Source of the DNA: an uncultured Clostridia bacterium
GTDB taxonomy: Bacteria > Bacillota > Clostridia > Oscillospirales > CAG-272
Assembly: GCA_947631765.1 (NCBI GenBank)
Contig: CANRMP010000006.1
Location: 1-64,000, forward strand
DNA length: 64,000 nucleotides
Reading direction: 5' to 3'
Each line of letters opens with the position of its first letter. Positions within the stretch are counted from its first letter, which is position 1. The notes under the pieces are model-generated. The model was not told where the DNA came from and ran no database searches. It saw only the letters and a program-made list of their open reading frames with translations. Below are positions 17,150-25,377 of the stretch, piece by piece. The translations under genes were made by a program, and so were the position numbers.

Positions 17150-18695
17150 ATCCGCTGTACCAATCAAAATCCACTATTTCGCCGTTTATGCTGTATTTTG
17201 AAGGAAATCTGTTATACTCTGCGTCAAGCGGTATGCACTTGTCGCACCCCCTTGAGGCGTGTGAGTACAAAACCTTGTATATCTTCTTTTCCTCCTCATC
17301 CATACTGCCGTATGCGCATGAAATGAAGAAAGGAGAGGCGCTTTTGGCAAGCAGGGTTGCCCATTGCATATTGAGCTTTTTGTCAATTCGGCCCGGAATT
17401 ATTCCCACGCAGTCGGCGTCGGCGGCGTAAAAGGTGTTGTTCTGACAAAGCCTGAAGGCAAGCGTATTTACGCCCATTTTCCTTGTACGCGCCCAGTCGG
17501 TGCCGCTTGTGTCGTCCCCCGTTCTGTTTGCGTGAACAAGTCCCGCGGCAAGGTGCCCTATGCAGTTGCATCCGAGCACAAGCGCCTTATTGCCCGTGGC
17601 GTCAAGTATAGCCTTGTAAAAGTTTTTGACTATCTCGGCGCTTGTTTTCGTGCTGTCGGCAAAGGACCAGTCCCCGTCGGTGATGAGCCGGTTTCGCTCA
17701 CATCCCCACTTTCCGAACATGTCAAACGTCGAATAATCATGCTTTATCAGCTCATAGCCCCAATCAAAAACGATTTTTTTCGTGTCCTTTTTTATAAAAT
17801 CGAGAACCTCGGGAACCGACGGGTCAAGCATACATCTTAAAAATTCGGGGGAGTCTGTCGAAAGCTGTCTTTTATTAAGCCTCCATGAGCACGGGATGGT
17901 TTTGCTCTCGTCTCTAAGATATCTCACCCATATTCCGGGTCTTACGTCAAGCTTTTTAAACTCGTCCGCGACCTTTTTCATATCCTTAAAGCGCTCATTG
18001 ACTTCCCACGGACCGGCGCAGGAATTTATCTGCCAGCCGTCGTCAACAACCATAAACGGGCGGTTTTCAAGCCCTTGTGACAGCTCCGCTTGAAGTCTTG
18101 CGTCCTGTATTATCTCTTCATAAGAGCTGTTGCCGTAAGCATAGTACCAGTTGTTGCCGCCGTAAAGCGGCTTTTCGGGAAGCAGGGGCAAAGGGCACAT
18201 GAGCCTGCAAAAAAGAGTCGACGCTTCGGGAAAGCTCAGCCCGTGATACCTTGCGCTCACCACGGTGCAAAGATTCAGCGTTCTTCCGTTAAGCTGTACG
18301 CCCCTGCCTCCGCATCTGACGTCAAGCACAAGCGTTATTCCGTTTTCATCGTACCGCCAGCTTGCCATGGCGTCCGGCAGTGTCATCACCCCATAGCCCG
18401 CAATAACATCCTCTTCCTTTGCAAAAAAATACCAGGGCATATATCTGCTGCCGTCAAGTGCCTTAAAGCCAAGCTCCCCGTACGCTCTCTCCCAAGCGTC
18501 CGAGCAGACAAAAACCTTTCCCTCGCTTCTTTCCTTCCAACAAAGAGTTACAATTTTAGGACGACTGCAAACGGCGCGAAGAGTTATAAAGAGCATTCCG
18601 CTGACGGGAGAAATTTTAAGCTCGCAGTCCCCTTCTCCCGCCTCGTCTTGCAGTTCGATTTGTGTGATATCCGGCAAACGGTTGGTATTTACCAT
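17139..18695 (-). CDS. GH36-type alpha-galactosidase-like enzyme
   Basis: Glycoside hydrolase of about 518 aa with a GH36/GH31-like barrel. Visible motifs are MVVDDGWQI, RPGIWVRYL and ELIKHDYSTFD, where the Asp after KH is the expected nucleophile. TGDDTSGTDWARTR should supply the acid/base. No signal peptide is seen, so it acts in the cytosol. It is shorter than typical GH36 alpha-galactosidases (about 700 aa), and substrate may differ. The start at 18695 follows GGGAG; the ORF track is 16 codons longer. Confidence 0.8.
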   Translation of the reverse strand: MVNTNRLPDITQIELQDEAGEGDCELKISPVSGMLFITLRAVCSRPKIVTLCWKERSEGKVFVCSDAWERAYGELGFKALDGSRYMPWYFFAKEEDVIAGYGVMTLPDAMASWRYDENGITLVLDVRCGGRGVQLNGRTLNLCTVVSARYHGLSFPEASTLFCRLMCPLPLLPEKPLYGGNNWYYAYGNSSYEEIIQDARLQAELSQGLENRPFMVVDDGWQINSCAGPWEVNERFKDMKKVADEFKKLDVRPGIWVRYLRDESKTIPCSWRLNKRQLSTDSPEFLRCMLDPSVPEVLDFIKKDTKKIVFDWGYELIKHDYSTFDMFGKWGCERNRLITDGDWSFADSTKTSAEIVKNFYKAILDATGNKALVLGCNCIGHLAAGLVHANRTGDDTSGTDWARTRKMGVNTLAFRLCQNNTFYAADADCVGIIPGRIDKKLNMQWATLLAKSASPFFISCAYGSMDEEEKKIYKVLYSHASRGCDKCIPLDAEYNRFPSKYSINGEIVDFDWYSGYEI

Positions 18696-18730
18696 AGCTG
18701 TGCTCCCTTCAAAAAATTTAAAAACCGTTA

Positions 18731-18759
18731 TTGACATATTCAAAAACAGCGTATATAAT
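18731..18759 (+). promoter_or_regulatory. consensus promoter, first of two before the T-box
   Basis: TTGACA, a 17-bp spacer and TATAAT point rightward about 130 bp before the second promoter. It sits in the 5' region of the divergent GH36 gene. It would give a longer version of the T-box transcript. Confidence 0.6.
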
Positions 18760-18861
18760 ATACTGTAAGGATATAAAGCCCTGCAGCTTCAATATTCTTT
18801 TGTCCATTTTACCACAGGAAGGCGATATTTTCAACAGTTACACAAAAATTTAAAAAAACTG

Positions 18862-18890
18862 TTTACATTTCGCCTTGTATGATGTATAAT
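18862..18890 (+). promoter_or_regulatory. promoter of the cysteine T-box operon
   Basis: TTTACA, a 17-bp spacer and TATAAT, just upstream of stem I of the T-box leader. Confidence 0.75.
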
Positions 18891-18894
18891 AACC

Positions 18895-19134
18895 TTGAAA
18901 GGTCATGACCGGGAAGGTCGGCATATACCCTGCCAACAGAGAGAATCGCCGCGGGCTGAAAGCGATGGAGCATAGAGGGTTATGTCGGGTGCGCCCGCGA
19001 ACCGCAATTGCGAAAGGCATAGCGCCGATTAGCCTTGCCGTGCCGCTGCGTTAAAGCGTCCGAGAAAAAAAGCAGAGTGGAACCGCGCAAACACGCCTTT
19101 GTGTCCCGTAATTCGGGATATAAGGCGTTTTTTA
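18895..19134 (+). promoter_or_regulatory. T-box leader, probably tRNA-Cys responsive
   Basis: The T-box core AGAGTGGAACCGCG lies at 19074-19087. The terminator ACGCCTT/AAGGCGT plus six T lies at 19093-19134. Stem I shows CTGAAAG and an AGAGAGAA region, with a TGC triplet at 18990-18992 as candidate specifier. The UGGA of the T-box would pair with UCCA, matching the U73 of tRNA-Cys. Downstream genes include cysE and cysS. Uncharged tRNA-Cys should therefore stabilise the antiterminator and switch the operon on. The specifier assignment is inferred, not folded. Confidence 0.85.
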
Positions 19135-19163
19135 AATTTATTATTACAAGAAAGGAAAAAGCC

Positions 19164-19913
19164 ATGAAACTTGACACCGTTATCTGTGACCGCCCTTCAA
19201 AAACCATATACCGCGATGGAGACAAGGTAATCTATCTTTACAAAAAGGAATACTCAAAGGGAGATATTCTTAATGCGGCGCTCAACTATGCCCGCGTTGA
19301 GGAAATAGGAGTAAGCACCCCGAAGGTTCACGAGGTGACAATGATAAACGGCAGATGGGCGATTATTTCCGACTATATCGAAGGCACAACCCTTGCCGAA
19401 ATGATGAAAAATTCCCCCGAAAAAACAGACGAACTACTTGACCGTTTTGTGGCTGAACAGACAAAAATCCACACGTTCAGATGCCGCAAATTAGTAACTA
19501 CAAGAAACAAAATGCTTGACAAAATAGCCGAGGCTGACCTGTCCGACGCCGTAAGATACGAGCTTGAAACAAGAGTCGACACAATGTCAAAGCATGAAAA
19601 GCTCTGTCACGGGGATCTTTTGCCCTCGGACGTTATAATCAAAGCGGACGGCAGTGCAACAATTCTTGACTGGTCGCACGCAACCCAAGGAAGCGCCTCA
19701 GCCGACGCCGCGCGCACCTATCTGCTCTTTAATCTTAAAAACGAAGTTGAGCTTGCGCAAAAGTATCTGACAAAGTTCAGTGCCGCCTCCGGCATACCGA
19801 TAAGCCACATACAGCGCTGGCTTCCGATTGTCGCCGCTTCACAGTCTGTGAAAAACATCCCGGGGCAGAGAGAATTTTTGATGTCTTGGGTAAACGTCGC
19901 CGACTACGAATAA
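19164..19913 (+). CDS. APH-like small-molecule kinase
   Basis: A 249-aa protein with the aminoglycoside phosphotransferase fold, resembling the TIGR02172 group. YLYKKEYSKGDILNAA holds a candidate ATP lysine. LCHGDLLPSDVI is the catalytic loop, with Asp where Asn is usual. ILDWSHATQG is the metal-binding stretch. The start is the ATG at 19164 after AAAGGAAAAA; the ORF track begins inside the T-box. It is the first gene after the cysteine T-box, so a sulfur-related substrate is possible but unproven. Confidence 0.7.
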   Translation: MKLDTVICDRPSKTIYRDGDKVIYLYKKEYSKGDILNAALNYARVEEIGVSTPKVHEVTMINGRWAIISDYIEGTTLAEMMKNSPEKTDELLDRFVAEQTKIHTFRCRKLVTTRNKMLDKIAEADLSDAVRYELETRVDTMSKHEKLCHGDLLPSDVIIKADGSATILDWSHATQGSASADAARTYLLFNLKNEVELAQKYLTKFSAASGIPISHIQRWLPIVAASQSVKNIPGQREFLMSWVNVADYE

Positions 19914-19925
19914 ATTTTAAATCAC

Positions 19926-20750
19926 ATGCAAAAGGCAAATAAAATGGTAATATCGATAAATTTCGGGAAAAAGTCAGAAAGGCGCCTCAAAACGTCGAAG
20001 CGCCGCGAATCCCGAGCTATTGTAAACGAGCTTGACAGGGCGTCCGAAAAGGTAAGCACGCTTACTGCCGATATGCTCGGAATAATTGAAGAACTCAAAT
20101 CGGGCGCGCCGGATATTAAATACGACATAGAGCAGATAAGAGAGCGCGACCCTGCCGCCGCGGGAAGCCTTGAGGTGGCGCTTCTCTACTCCGGCTTTCA
20201 CGCCTCCCTTGCATACCGCATCGCTCACGCCTTCCATACAAGGGGATACGTAATAACCGCTCGCGCCATAAGTCAGGCGGCAAAGCTGATAACCGGCATT
20301 GAGATACATCCAGGCGCAGAAATAGGTCGGGGGCTGTTTATCGACCACGGCTCGGGAGTTGTGATAGGAGAGACCACCGTGATTGGCGACAACTGCACGA
20401 TATATCAGGGCGCGACTCTCGGAGGAACCGGAAAGCACGTCGGAAAACGGCACCCCACCATAGGAAATAACGTAATGATAGGCGCAGGCGCAAAGGTGCT
20501 CGGACCGTTTGAGGTCGGAGATAACGCCAAAATCGCTGCGGGCGCGGTTGTACTAAAGGAAGTGCCGCCGAACTCCACCGCAGTGGGAATCCCCGCGCGA
20601 ATAATAACAAAATCCTGCGCCTCCTCGGAGCAGGACCTCGACCAGATAAACATTCCCGACCCGCTTGCAAAAGAACTGCTTGAGCTGCACGAGAGACTTC
20701 ACAGTCTTGAGGAGGCTCTTTTGACGGGCAAAGAAAAAAATAAAGGATGA
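19926..20750 (+). CDS. cysE: serine O-acetyltransferase
   Basis: Makes O-acetylserine from serine and acetyl-CoA, the carbon precursor of cysteine. The 274-aa protein has an extended N-terminal helical region and then a left-handed beta-helix of hexapeptide repeats. Motifs are GLFIDHGSGVVIGET with the catalytic Asp-His, and IYQGATLGGTGK. The C-terminal tail after the beta-helix is about 40 residues. It lies between the kinase and cysS in the T-box operon, and its stop overlaps an ATG of the cysS frame. Confidence 0.94.
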   Translation: MQKANKMVISINFGKKSERRLKTSKRRESRAIVNELDRASEKVSTLTADMLGIIEELKSGAPDIKYDIEQIRERDPAAAGSLEVALLYSGFHASLAYRIAHAFHTRGYVITARAISQAAKLITGIEIHPGAEIGRGLFIDHGSGVVIGETTVIGDNCTIYQGATLGGTGKHVGKRHPTIGNNVMIGAGAKVLGPFEVGDNAKIAAGAVVLKEVPPNSTAVGIPARIITKSCASSEQDLDQINIPDPLAKELLELHERLHSLEEALLTGKEKNKG

Positions 20751-20773
20751 GCGCACCTGCGCGAAGTATAAAA

Positions 20774-22186
20774 ATGAAACTGTATAATTCTCTGACAAGA
20801 CAAAAAGAAGATTTTGTTCCCAAGGACCCGCAAAACGTCGGCATGTATACCTGCGGACCGACCGTCTATCACTTTGCGCACATAGGAAATCTTCGCAGCT
20901 ACATCATGGAGGATATACTTGACCGCTATATCAGATACTCGGGCTACAACCTAAAGCGCGTCATGAATATAACCGACGTAGGGCACCTCACAAGCGACGG
21001 AGACACCGGCGAGGACAAAATGTTAAAGGGCGCAAAGCGCGAGCATAAAAGCGTTATGGACATCGCCGCCTTTTACACCAAGGCGTTCTTTGAGGACTGC
21101 GAAAAGCTGAATATCAGAAGGCCAGACGTGGTGGAGCCCGCCACAAACTGCATAGGTCAGTTTATAAAGGCGATTAAAACACTTGAGCAGAAGGGCTATG
21201 CCTATCAGGCGGGCGGAAACGTATATTTTGACACCTCAAAGCTTGAAAAATACTACGTTTTCAACGATTTTACAGAAGAGGATCTCGCCGTGGGCGTTCG
21301 TGAGGGCGTTGAGGAGGACTCAAATAAGAAAAACAAAGCCGACTTTGTGCTTTGGTTCACAAAGTCGAAATTCGACGATCAGGAGCTTAAATGGAACAGC
21401 CCTTGGGGCGTCGGTTACCCCGGATGGCATATTGAATGCTCCTGCATAAGCATGAAGCATCTCGGAGAGCACCTTGACATCCATTGCGGCGGAATTGACA
21501 ACGCTTTTCCTCACCACACAAACGAAATTGCTCAAAGCGAGGCAATAATCGGTCACAAATGGTGCGATTTCTGGTTTCACGTGCATCATCTGAACACCGG
21601 AAGCGGCAAAATGAGCAAGTCAAGCGGCGAATTTCTGACCGTATCGCTTCTTGATGAAAAAGGCTATGACCCCCTGGCTTACCGCTTTTTCTGCCTCCAA
21701 TCGCATTACCGCAAAACGCTTGTCTTTACCTGGGAAAACCTTGATAACGCCGCAAACGCTTATTCAAAGCTTGTCGCAAAGGTCGCCTCGCTGAAAAAGG
21801 ACGGGGAGATAGAGAAAACCGCCTTTGAGCTTTGCCGCAGTGCTTTTTGCGAGGCGCTTGACAACGACCTTAACACTTCTCTTGCAGTCACCGCTCTTTA
21901 CGACGTGTTCAAAGCCGATACAAACGACGCGACAAAGCTCGCTCTTATCGAAGATTTTGACAGTGTTTTGGCGCTCGGTCTTATAGAGGGCGCAAAAAAG
22001 CTCAGCGCCATGAAAGCCGAAGAAAACGTCGGCAAAGCGTGGGTCGAGGACCTTATCGCAAAGCGCGCCATGGCGAAAGCCGAAAAGGATTACGCCACAG
22101 CCGACGCCATTCGAAAAGAACTTCTTGAAAACAACATAGTCCTGCAAGATACGCCAAACGGCACCAAATGGACTGTTAAAATGTAA
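20774..22186 (+). CDS. cysS: cysteinyl-tRNA synthetase
   Basis: Class I synthetase that charges tRNA-Cys. The HIGH motif appears as HIGN in FAHIGNLRSY and the KMSKS loop as KMSKSSG. The zinc ligands are in YTCGPT, ECSCIS and FPHHTNE. I set the start at 20774 because family members begin at MKLYN. An upstream ATG at 20747 overlaps the cysE stop as ATGA and is equally possible for translation coupling. The protein is 470 or 479 aa. Control by the T-box fits its own substrate tRNA. Confidence 0.95.
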   Translation: MKLYNSLTRQKEDFVPKDPQNVGMYTCGPTVYHFAHIGNLRSYIMEDILDRYIRYSGYNLKRVMNITDVGHLTSDGDTGEDKMLKGAKREHKSVMDIAAFYTKAFFEDCEKLNIRRPDVVEPATNCIGQFIKAIKTLEQKGYAYQAGGNVYFDTSKLEKYYVFNDFTEEDLAVGVREGVEEDSNKKNKADFVLWFTKSKFDDQELKWNSPWGVGYPGWHIECSCISMKHLGEHLDIHCGGIDNAFPHHTNEIAQSEAIIGHKWCDFWFHVHHLNTGSGKMSKSSGEFLTVSLLDEKGYDPLAYRFFCLQSHYRKTLVFTWENLDNAANAYSKLVAKVASLKKDGEIEKTAFELCRSAFCEALDNDLNTSLAVTALYDVFKADTNDATKLALIEDFDSVLALGLIEGAKKLSAMKAEENVGKAWVEDLIAKRAMAKAEKDYATADAIRKELLENNIVLQDTPNGTKWTVKM

Positions 22187-22209
22187 GCTTTTGACCCTTA
22201 TAAACTCAC

Positions 22210-22252
22210 TTTGCCCGAGGTAATGCACTACATTACCTCGGGCAAAATTTTT
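22210..22252. terminator. bidirectional terminator after cysS
   Basis: TTTGCCCGAGGTAATG and CATTACCTCGGGCAAA are perfect 16-bp arms around CACTA, followed by ATTTTTT. It lies between two convergent genes and should serve both. Confidence 0.9.
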
Positions 22253-22270
22253 TACAATGACCGTGCCTTT

Positions 22271-23830
22271 TTATCTTAGCTTATCAATAATCCCTATAAG
22301 CTCGTTTTTGTAAAAGTCGTTAGAGCCCGAACGAACAAGCGCATTTTTTACAAAGTCAAGATTTATTCCGTCGGCTGTAATATACTTGCTGTCATGCAGC
22401 AGCATTGAAAGCGCAATTACCCCGCCTGCAAATATAAAGTCGGGAGAAGGAGCGCTCACATACGAAGAATTTGTTATGCTGTAGCTGTCAAGCACACTTG
22501 TGTCTTCGTCGGGATTTTTGTATCTCACCTCAAGCGACATCCAGTTTTCAATATCGTTAGCGCCGTCCTTAAGCTTTATTTCATAGCAGACCGCAAGCTG
22601 TGCTCCCGAGCCGACCTCGCCGGCGTCCTTGGCGTCGTTTTCAAAATCCTCGTTATTCATAACGCGGTTTTCGTATCCGACAAGGCGGTACTCTTCAATT
22701 GCCTCGGAATTAAAGGTTATCTGGAATTTAACGTCCTTTGCTACGGTGTAAAGAGTTTGGGTGAGGTCACTGCCGAAAATCTTTTCGGCTTCGCTCTCTC
22801 CGTCCACAAAGTAGTATGCGCCGTTGCCGTTGTCGGCAATGGTTTCAAGCATGGCGTCAGAGTATCCGCCCGTTCCGAAGCCGACGGTTGAAATATAAAC
22901 TCCGCTCTCTCTTTTCTGCTCAACGTATTTTAAAATTTCATCGGTCGACGTGATACCCACGTTTAAATCGCCGTCGGTCGCCATGATAATGCGGTTGTTT
23001 CCGCCCTCGATATAATAGTCCTGCGCAAGGCTGTACGCTCTTTCCATTCCGGCGGAGCCGTTTGTTGAGCCGCTTGCCGAAAGCTTGTCAACAGCGCCTA
23101 ATATTTTGCTCTTGTCGGCGCCCGAGCATCCCGAAAGCACTACCTCTTCCTTTCCCGAATAGGTCACAATAGACACCACGTCATTGACACCAAGAACGTT
23201 TGTCAGGGTTCGGAAGGCCTTTTTCAAAAGCGGCAGCTTGTCGGCGCTGTTCATTGAGCCCGAAACGTCGATAAGAAACACAAGATTGTTTCCCTTGTTC
23301 TCGTTTTGCACTTCTTTTGCCTTAAAGGTCATCATAAGCAGCGCGGCGTCGGGATTCCAAGGGCAGCTTGATATTTCCGAGCGCATTCCGAAAAGGTCGC
23401 CGCCCGCGGGCGAGGATGCAGCATATTTAAAGTAATTGAGCATTTCCTCGGTGCGAATAGAGGCGCCGCAGTAATTCTTGATTTGCTCAAACGGCAGCCC
23501 CGAGTTTACAAACGAACGAAATCGCGTGTAAGAGGCGGTATCGACGTCGGAAGAGAAGGTGGAGACCGGTTCGGTTTCGGTGCTTACCCATGAATTCTCG
23601 ATAAGCTTTCCGTAATTTTCCTCGTAGTATTCATCCCATGAGCCGTAATCCTCCGGCAGTTCTTCGGTGGGAAAAAGGTCCTTTGAGGTGTCATTATTAT
23701 ACCCCTGCCCGAACTCATTCTCTCCTGCCAAGCTCTTGTCGCTTCCCGCCGAGCATGATACAAGCGTCCACATCATGCATAACGCAAGCGCCAAGGCGAC
23801 AAATGATTTATATTTGCTTGTGTTTTTCAT
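22271..23830 (-). CDS. vWA-domain lipoprotein (YfbK-like)
   Basis: A 519-aa lipoprotein; the signal ends in TLVSCSAG. After an N-terminal segment with FSSDVDTASYTRFRSFVNSG comes a von Willebrand A domain, with the MIDAS motif LIDVSGSMNS near residue 190. A C-terminal DUF3520-like part carries the end. The family is found on many bacterial surfaces and its function is poorly known; metal-dependent protein binding is expected. It lies after an ECF sigma factor and a likely anti-sigma gene in the same direction, so it may belong to their signal system. Confidence 0.85.
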   Translation of the reverse strand: MKNTSKYKSFVALALALCMMWTLVSCSAGSDKSLAGENEFGQGYNNDTSKDLFPTEELPEDYGSWDEYYEENYGKLIENSWVSTETEPVSTFSSDVDTASYTRFRSFVNSGLPFEQIKNYCGASIRTEEMLNYFKYAASSPAGGDLFGMRSEISSCPWNPDAALLMMTFKAKEVQNENKGNNLVFLIDVSGSMNSADKLPLLKKAFRTLTNVLGVNDVVSIVTYSGKEEVVLSGCSGADKSKILGAVDKLSASGSTNGSAGMERAYSLAQDYYIEGGNNRIIMATDGDLNVGITSTDEILKYVEQKRESGVYISTVGFGTGGYSDAMLETIADNGNGAYYFVDGESEAEKIFGSDLTQTLYTVAKDVKFQITFNSEAIEEYRLVGYENRVMNNEDFENDAKDAGEVGSGAQLAVCYEIKLKDGANDIENWMSLEVRYKNPDEDTSVLDSYSITNSSYVSAPSPDFIFAGGVIALSMLLHDSKYITADGINLDFVKNALVRSGSNDFYKNELIGIIDKLR

Positions 23831-23881
23831 TGTGCATACCTCCTTTGGGTTTTGATGTCGATTTATTATTGAAAATTTATG

Positions 23882-24586
23882 TCAGCCGTCAATAAGACTG
23901 AAAATAAAATTTGCAAAATCGTCGTCGGGGTACCCTTCGGGAATATAGTCGGGAAGATTGCCGAACACTGCTCCTCCGCTGTCGTAAAGCAGATAAGGAA
24001 TCAGCACTCTTCCGTCACCGAAGCTCACCCACATTCCGAAGGTCTCGGCTTGCCCCGTGGTGGAAATTATCGATTCTTCATTTTCAAAATAGTCCTCAAG
24101 CTTTTTTATGTTCTCCTCGCCCGTGACCGTAGCGGCGTAATACACCTCTTTGTTAAAGGTCCAGATAATTCTCACCTGCCTGTCAAATAGAAAGTCTCTT
24201 TCCCCTTCGGCGTATTTTACGGTTTCAAAGCTGTTTTTATCGAGCGATAAAACAAGCTCGCGCAAAATGTCGCCGCTCGGAGCCTCGGAATTTACCGGCG
24301 GTTCGACGTGTAAACGGTCGCTTGTAAGCTGTTCGCTCTGTTCAAGGCTGTCGGGAGCTTTTTCGGAGCTGTTTTTCGGCGAGAATTTTACGCCTGACAC
24401 AGCGGCGCCGACAAAGACCGAAAGAACAAGGGCGCAAATCACTGCGGCAGAGAGAACAAAGAGCTTCGCGCTACTTATTTTTCTTTGCTTTGAGACAGTA
24501 GAAAGCGCCTCGTTTATATATCTCTCGTCAATGCCGCCCATCTCGTCCACAAGATAGTCAAGCTTTTCTTTAAAATTGTCTTTCAT
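23882..24586 (-). CDS. single-pass membrane protein, likely anti-sigma factor
   Basis: A 234-aa protein with a cytosolic N-terminal region of about 40 residues (KEKLDYLVDEMGGIDERYI). One membrane helix follows (LFVLSAAVICALVLSVFVG), then an extracytoplasmic part. The topology and position, four bases after an ECF sigma gene, are those of an anti-sigma factor. I do not recognise a ZAS zinc motif. The outer part is unlike anything I know. The role is inferred from context. Confidence 0.65.
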   Translation of the reverse strand: MKDNFKEKLDYLVDEMGGIDERYINEALSTVSKQRKISSAKLFVLSAAVICALVLSVFVGAAVSGVKFSPKNSSEKAPDSLEQSEQLTSDRLHVEPPVNSEAPSGDILRELVLSLDKNSFETVKYAEGERDFLFDRQVRIIWTFNKEVYYAATVTGEENIKKLEDYFENEESIISTTGQAETFGMWVSFGDGRVLIPYLLYDSGGAVFGNLPDYIPEGYPDDDFANFIFSLIDG

Positions 24587-24590
24587 ATGC

Positions 24591-25142
24591 TCACTCGCCC
24601 TCCTTTATAGCTTCATACAGCCTTTGTCTCATACGCATGAGCATACTTTTAACCTTTGACTCGCCGATTCCCATGCTCCTTGAAATATCCTTAATCGATT
24701 CCGAGCAGAAATAGCGCCTGACAAAAACCGTTCGCTTTTCCTTTTCAAGACCCTCCAAAAACTTATTGATAAGCTTTGACAGCTCTCCCTTTTCCATGGC
24801 CTCAAAGACTGTTCCCCCGCTGTCGGGAATACAATCGCTCAGCTCCTCATAAATAAGAGTGTCGCCGGCATAACGCTTTTTTGAGCGCAGGGCGCGGTAT
24901 CTGTCAATCGATAAATTTCTGATAATCTTCATAAGATATGCCCCTAAAAATTCGGGACGGTCGGTGGGCATACTGTTCCACGCCGCAAGATAGGTGTCCT
25001 GCAAGCATTCCTCGGCGTCGGGCTTGGACAAGAGGATCCCATAAGACGTCCGCTCAAGATTTCTCCCGTATTTTGCATCGCTTTCATGTATCGCCGCCTC
25101 GTCTCTTTGCCAATAGAGCTCGACGATTTCCACGTCCTGCAT
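24591..25142 (-). CDS. ECF-type RNA polymerase sigma factor
   Basis: About 183 aa with sigma region 2 (ECLQDTYLAAWNSMP and GAYLMKIIRNLSIDRYRA) and region 4 (KRTVFVRRYFCSESIKDISRSM). Those regions bind core polymerase, the -10 and the -35. The start is uncertain: ATG at 25142, or a TTG at 25169 used in the ORF track; neither has a strong ribosome site. It heads a three-gene minus-strand group with the likely anti-sigma factor and the vWA lipoprotein. Targets cannot be read here. Confidence 0.9.
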   Translation of the reverse strand: MQDVEIVELYWQRDEAAIHESDAKYGRNLERTSYGILLSKPDAEECLQDTYLAAWNSMPTDRPEFLGAYLMKIIRNLSIDRYRALRSKKRYAGDTLIYEELSDCIPDSGGTVFEAMEKGELSKLINKFLEGLEKEKRTVFVRRYFCSESIKDISRSMGIGESKVKSMLMRMRQRLYEAIKEGE

Positions 25143-25326
25143 AACTTTTTTCAAAACCTTACGGCGCAAAAGCCGCTTTCCGTAAAGTCTTTTCCCCTTT
25201 CACTTGTAATAACGAAAAAATTTTAAATCGGTTGCGCGATAAAAAACTTTTTATGTTTTTTCCCGCTTCATTGTAGCATAAAATCACAAAAAAAGCAAAT
25301 TTCAAAAAAGCTCAATATTTTTGCGC

Positions 25327-25358
25327 AAAAAAAGACGCGGCGTGCGCGTCTTTTTTTA
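25327..25358. terminator. terminator after the 468-aa surface protein
   Basis: AAAAAAAGACGCG and CGCGTCTTTTTTT flank a short GC loop. It is symmetric, with A-run and T-run on either side. It follows the minus-strand surface protein gene. Confidence 0.75.
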
Positions 25359-25377
25359 TTATGTTAAATTATGCGGT

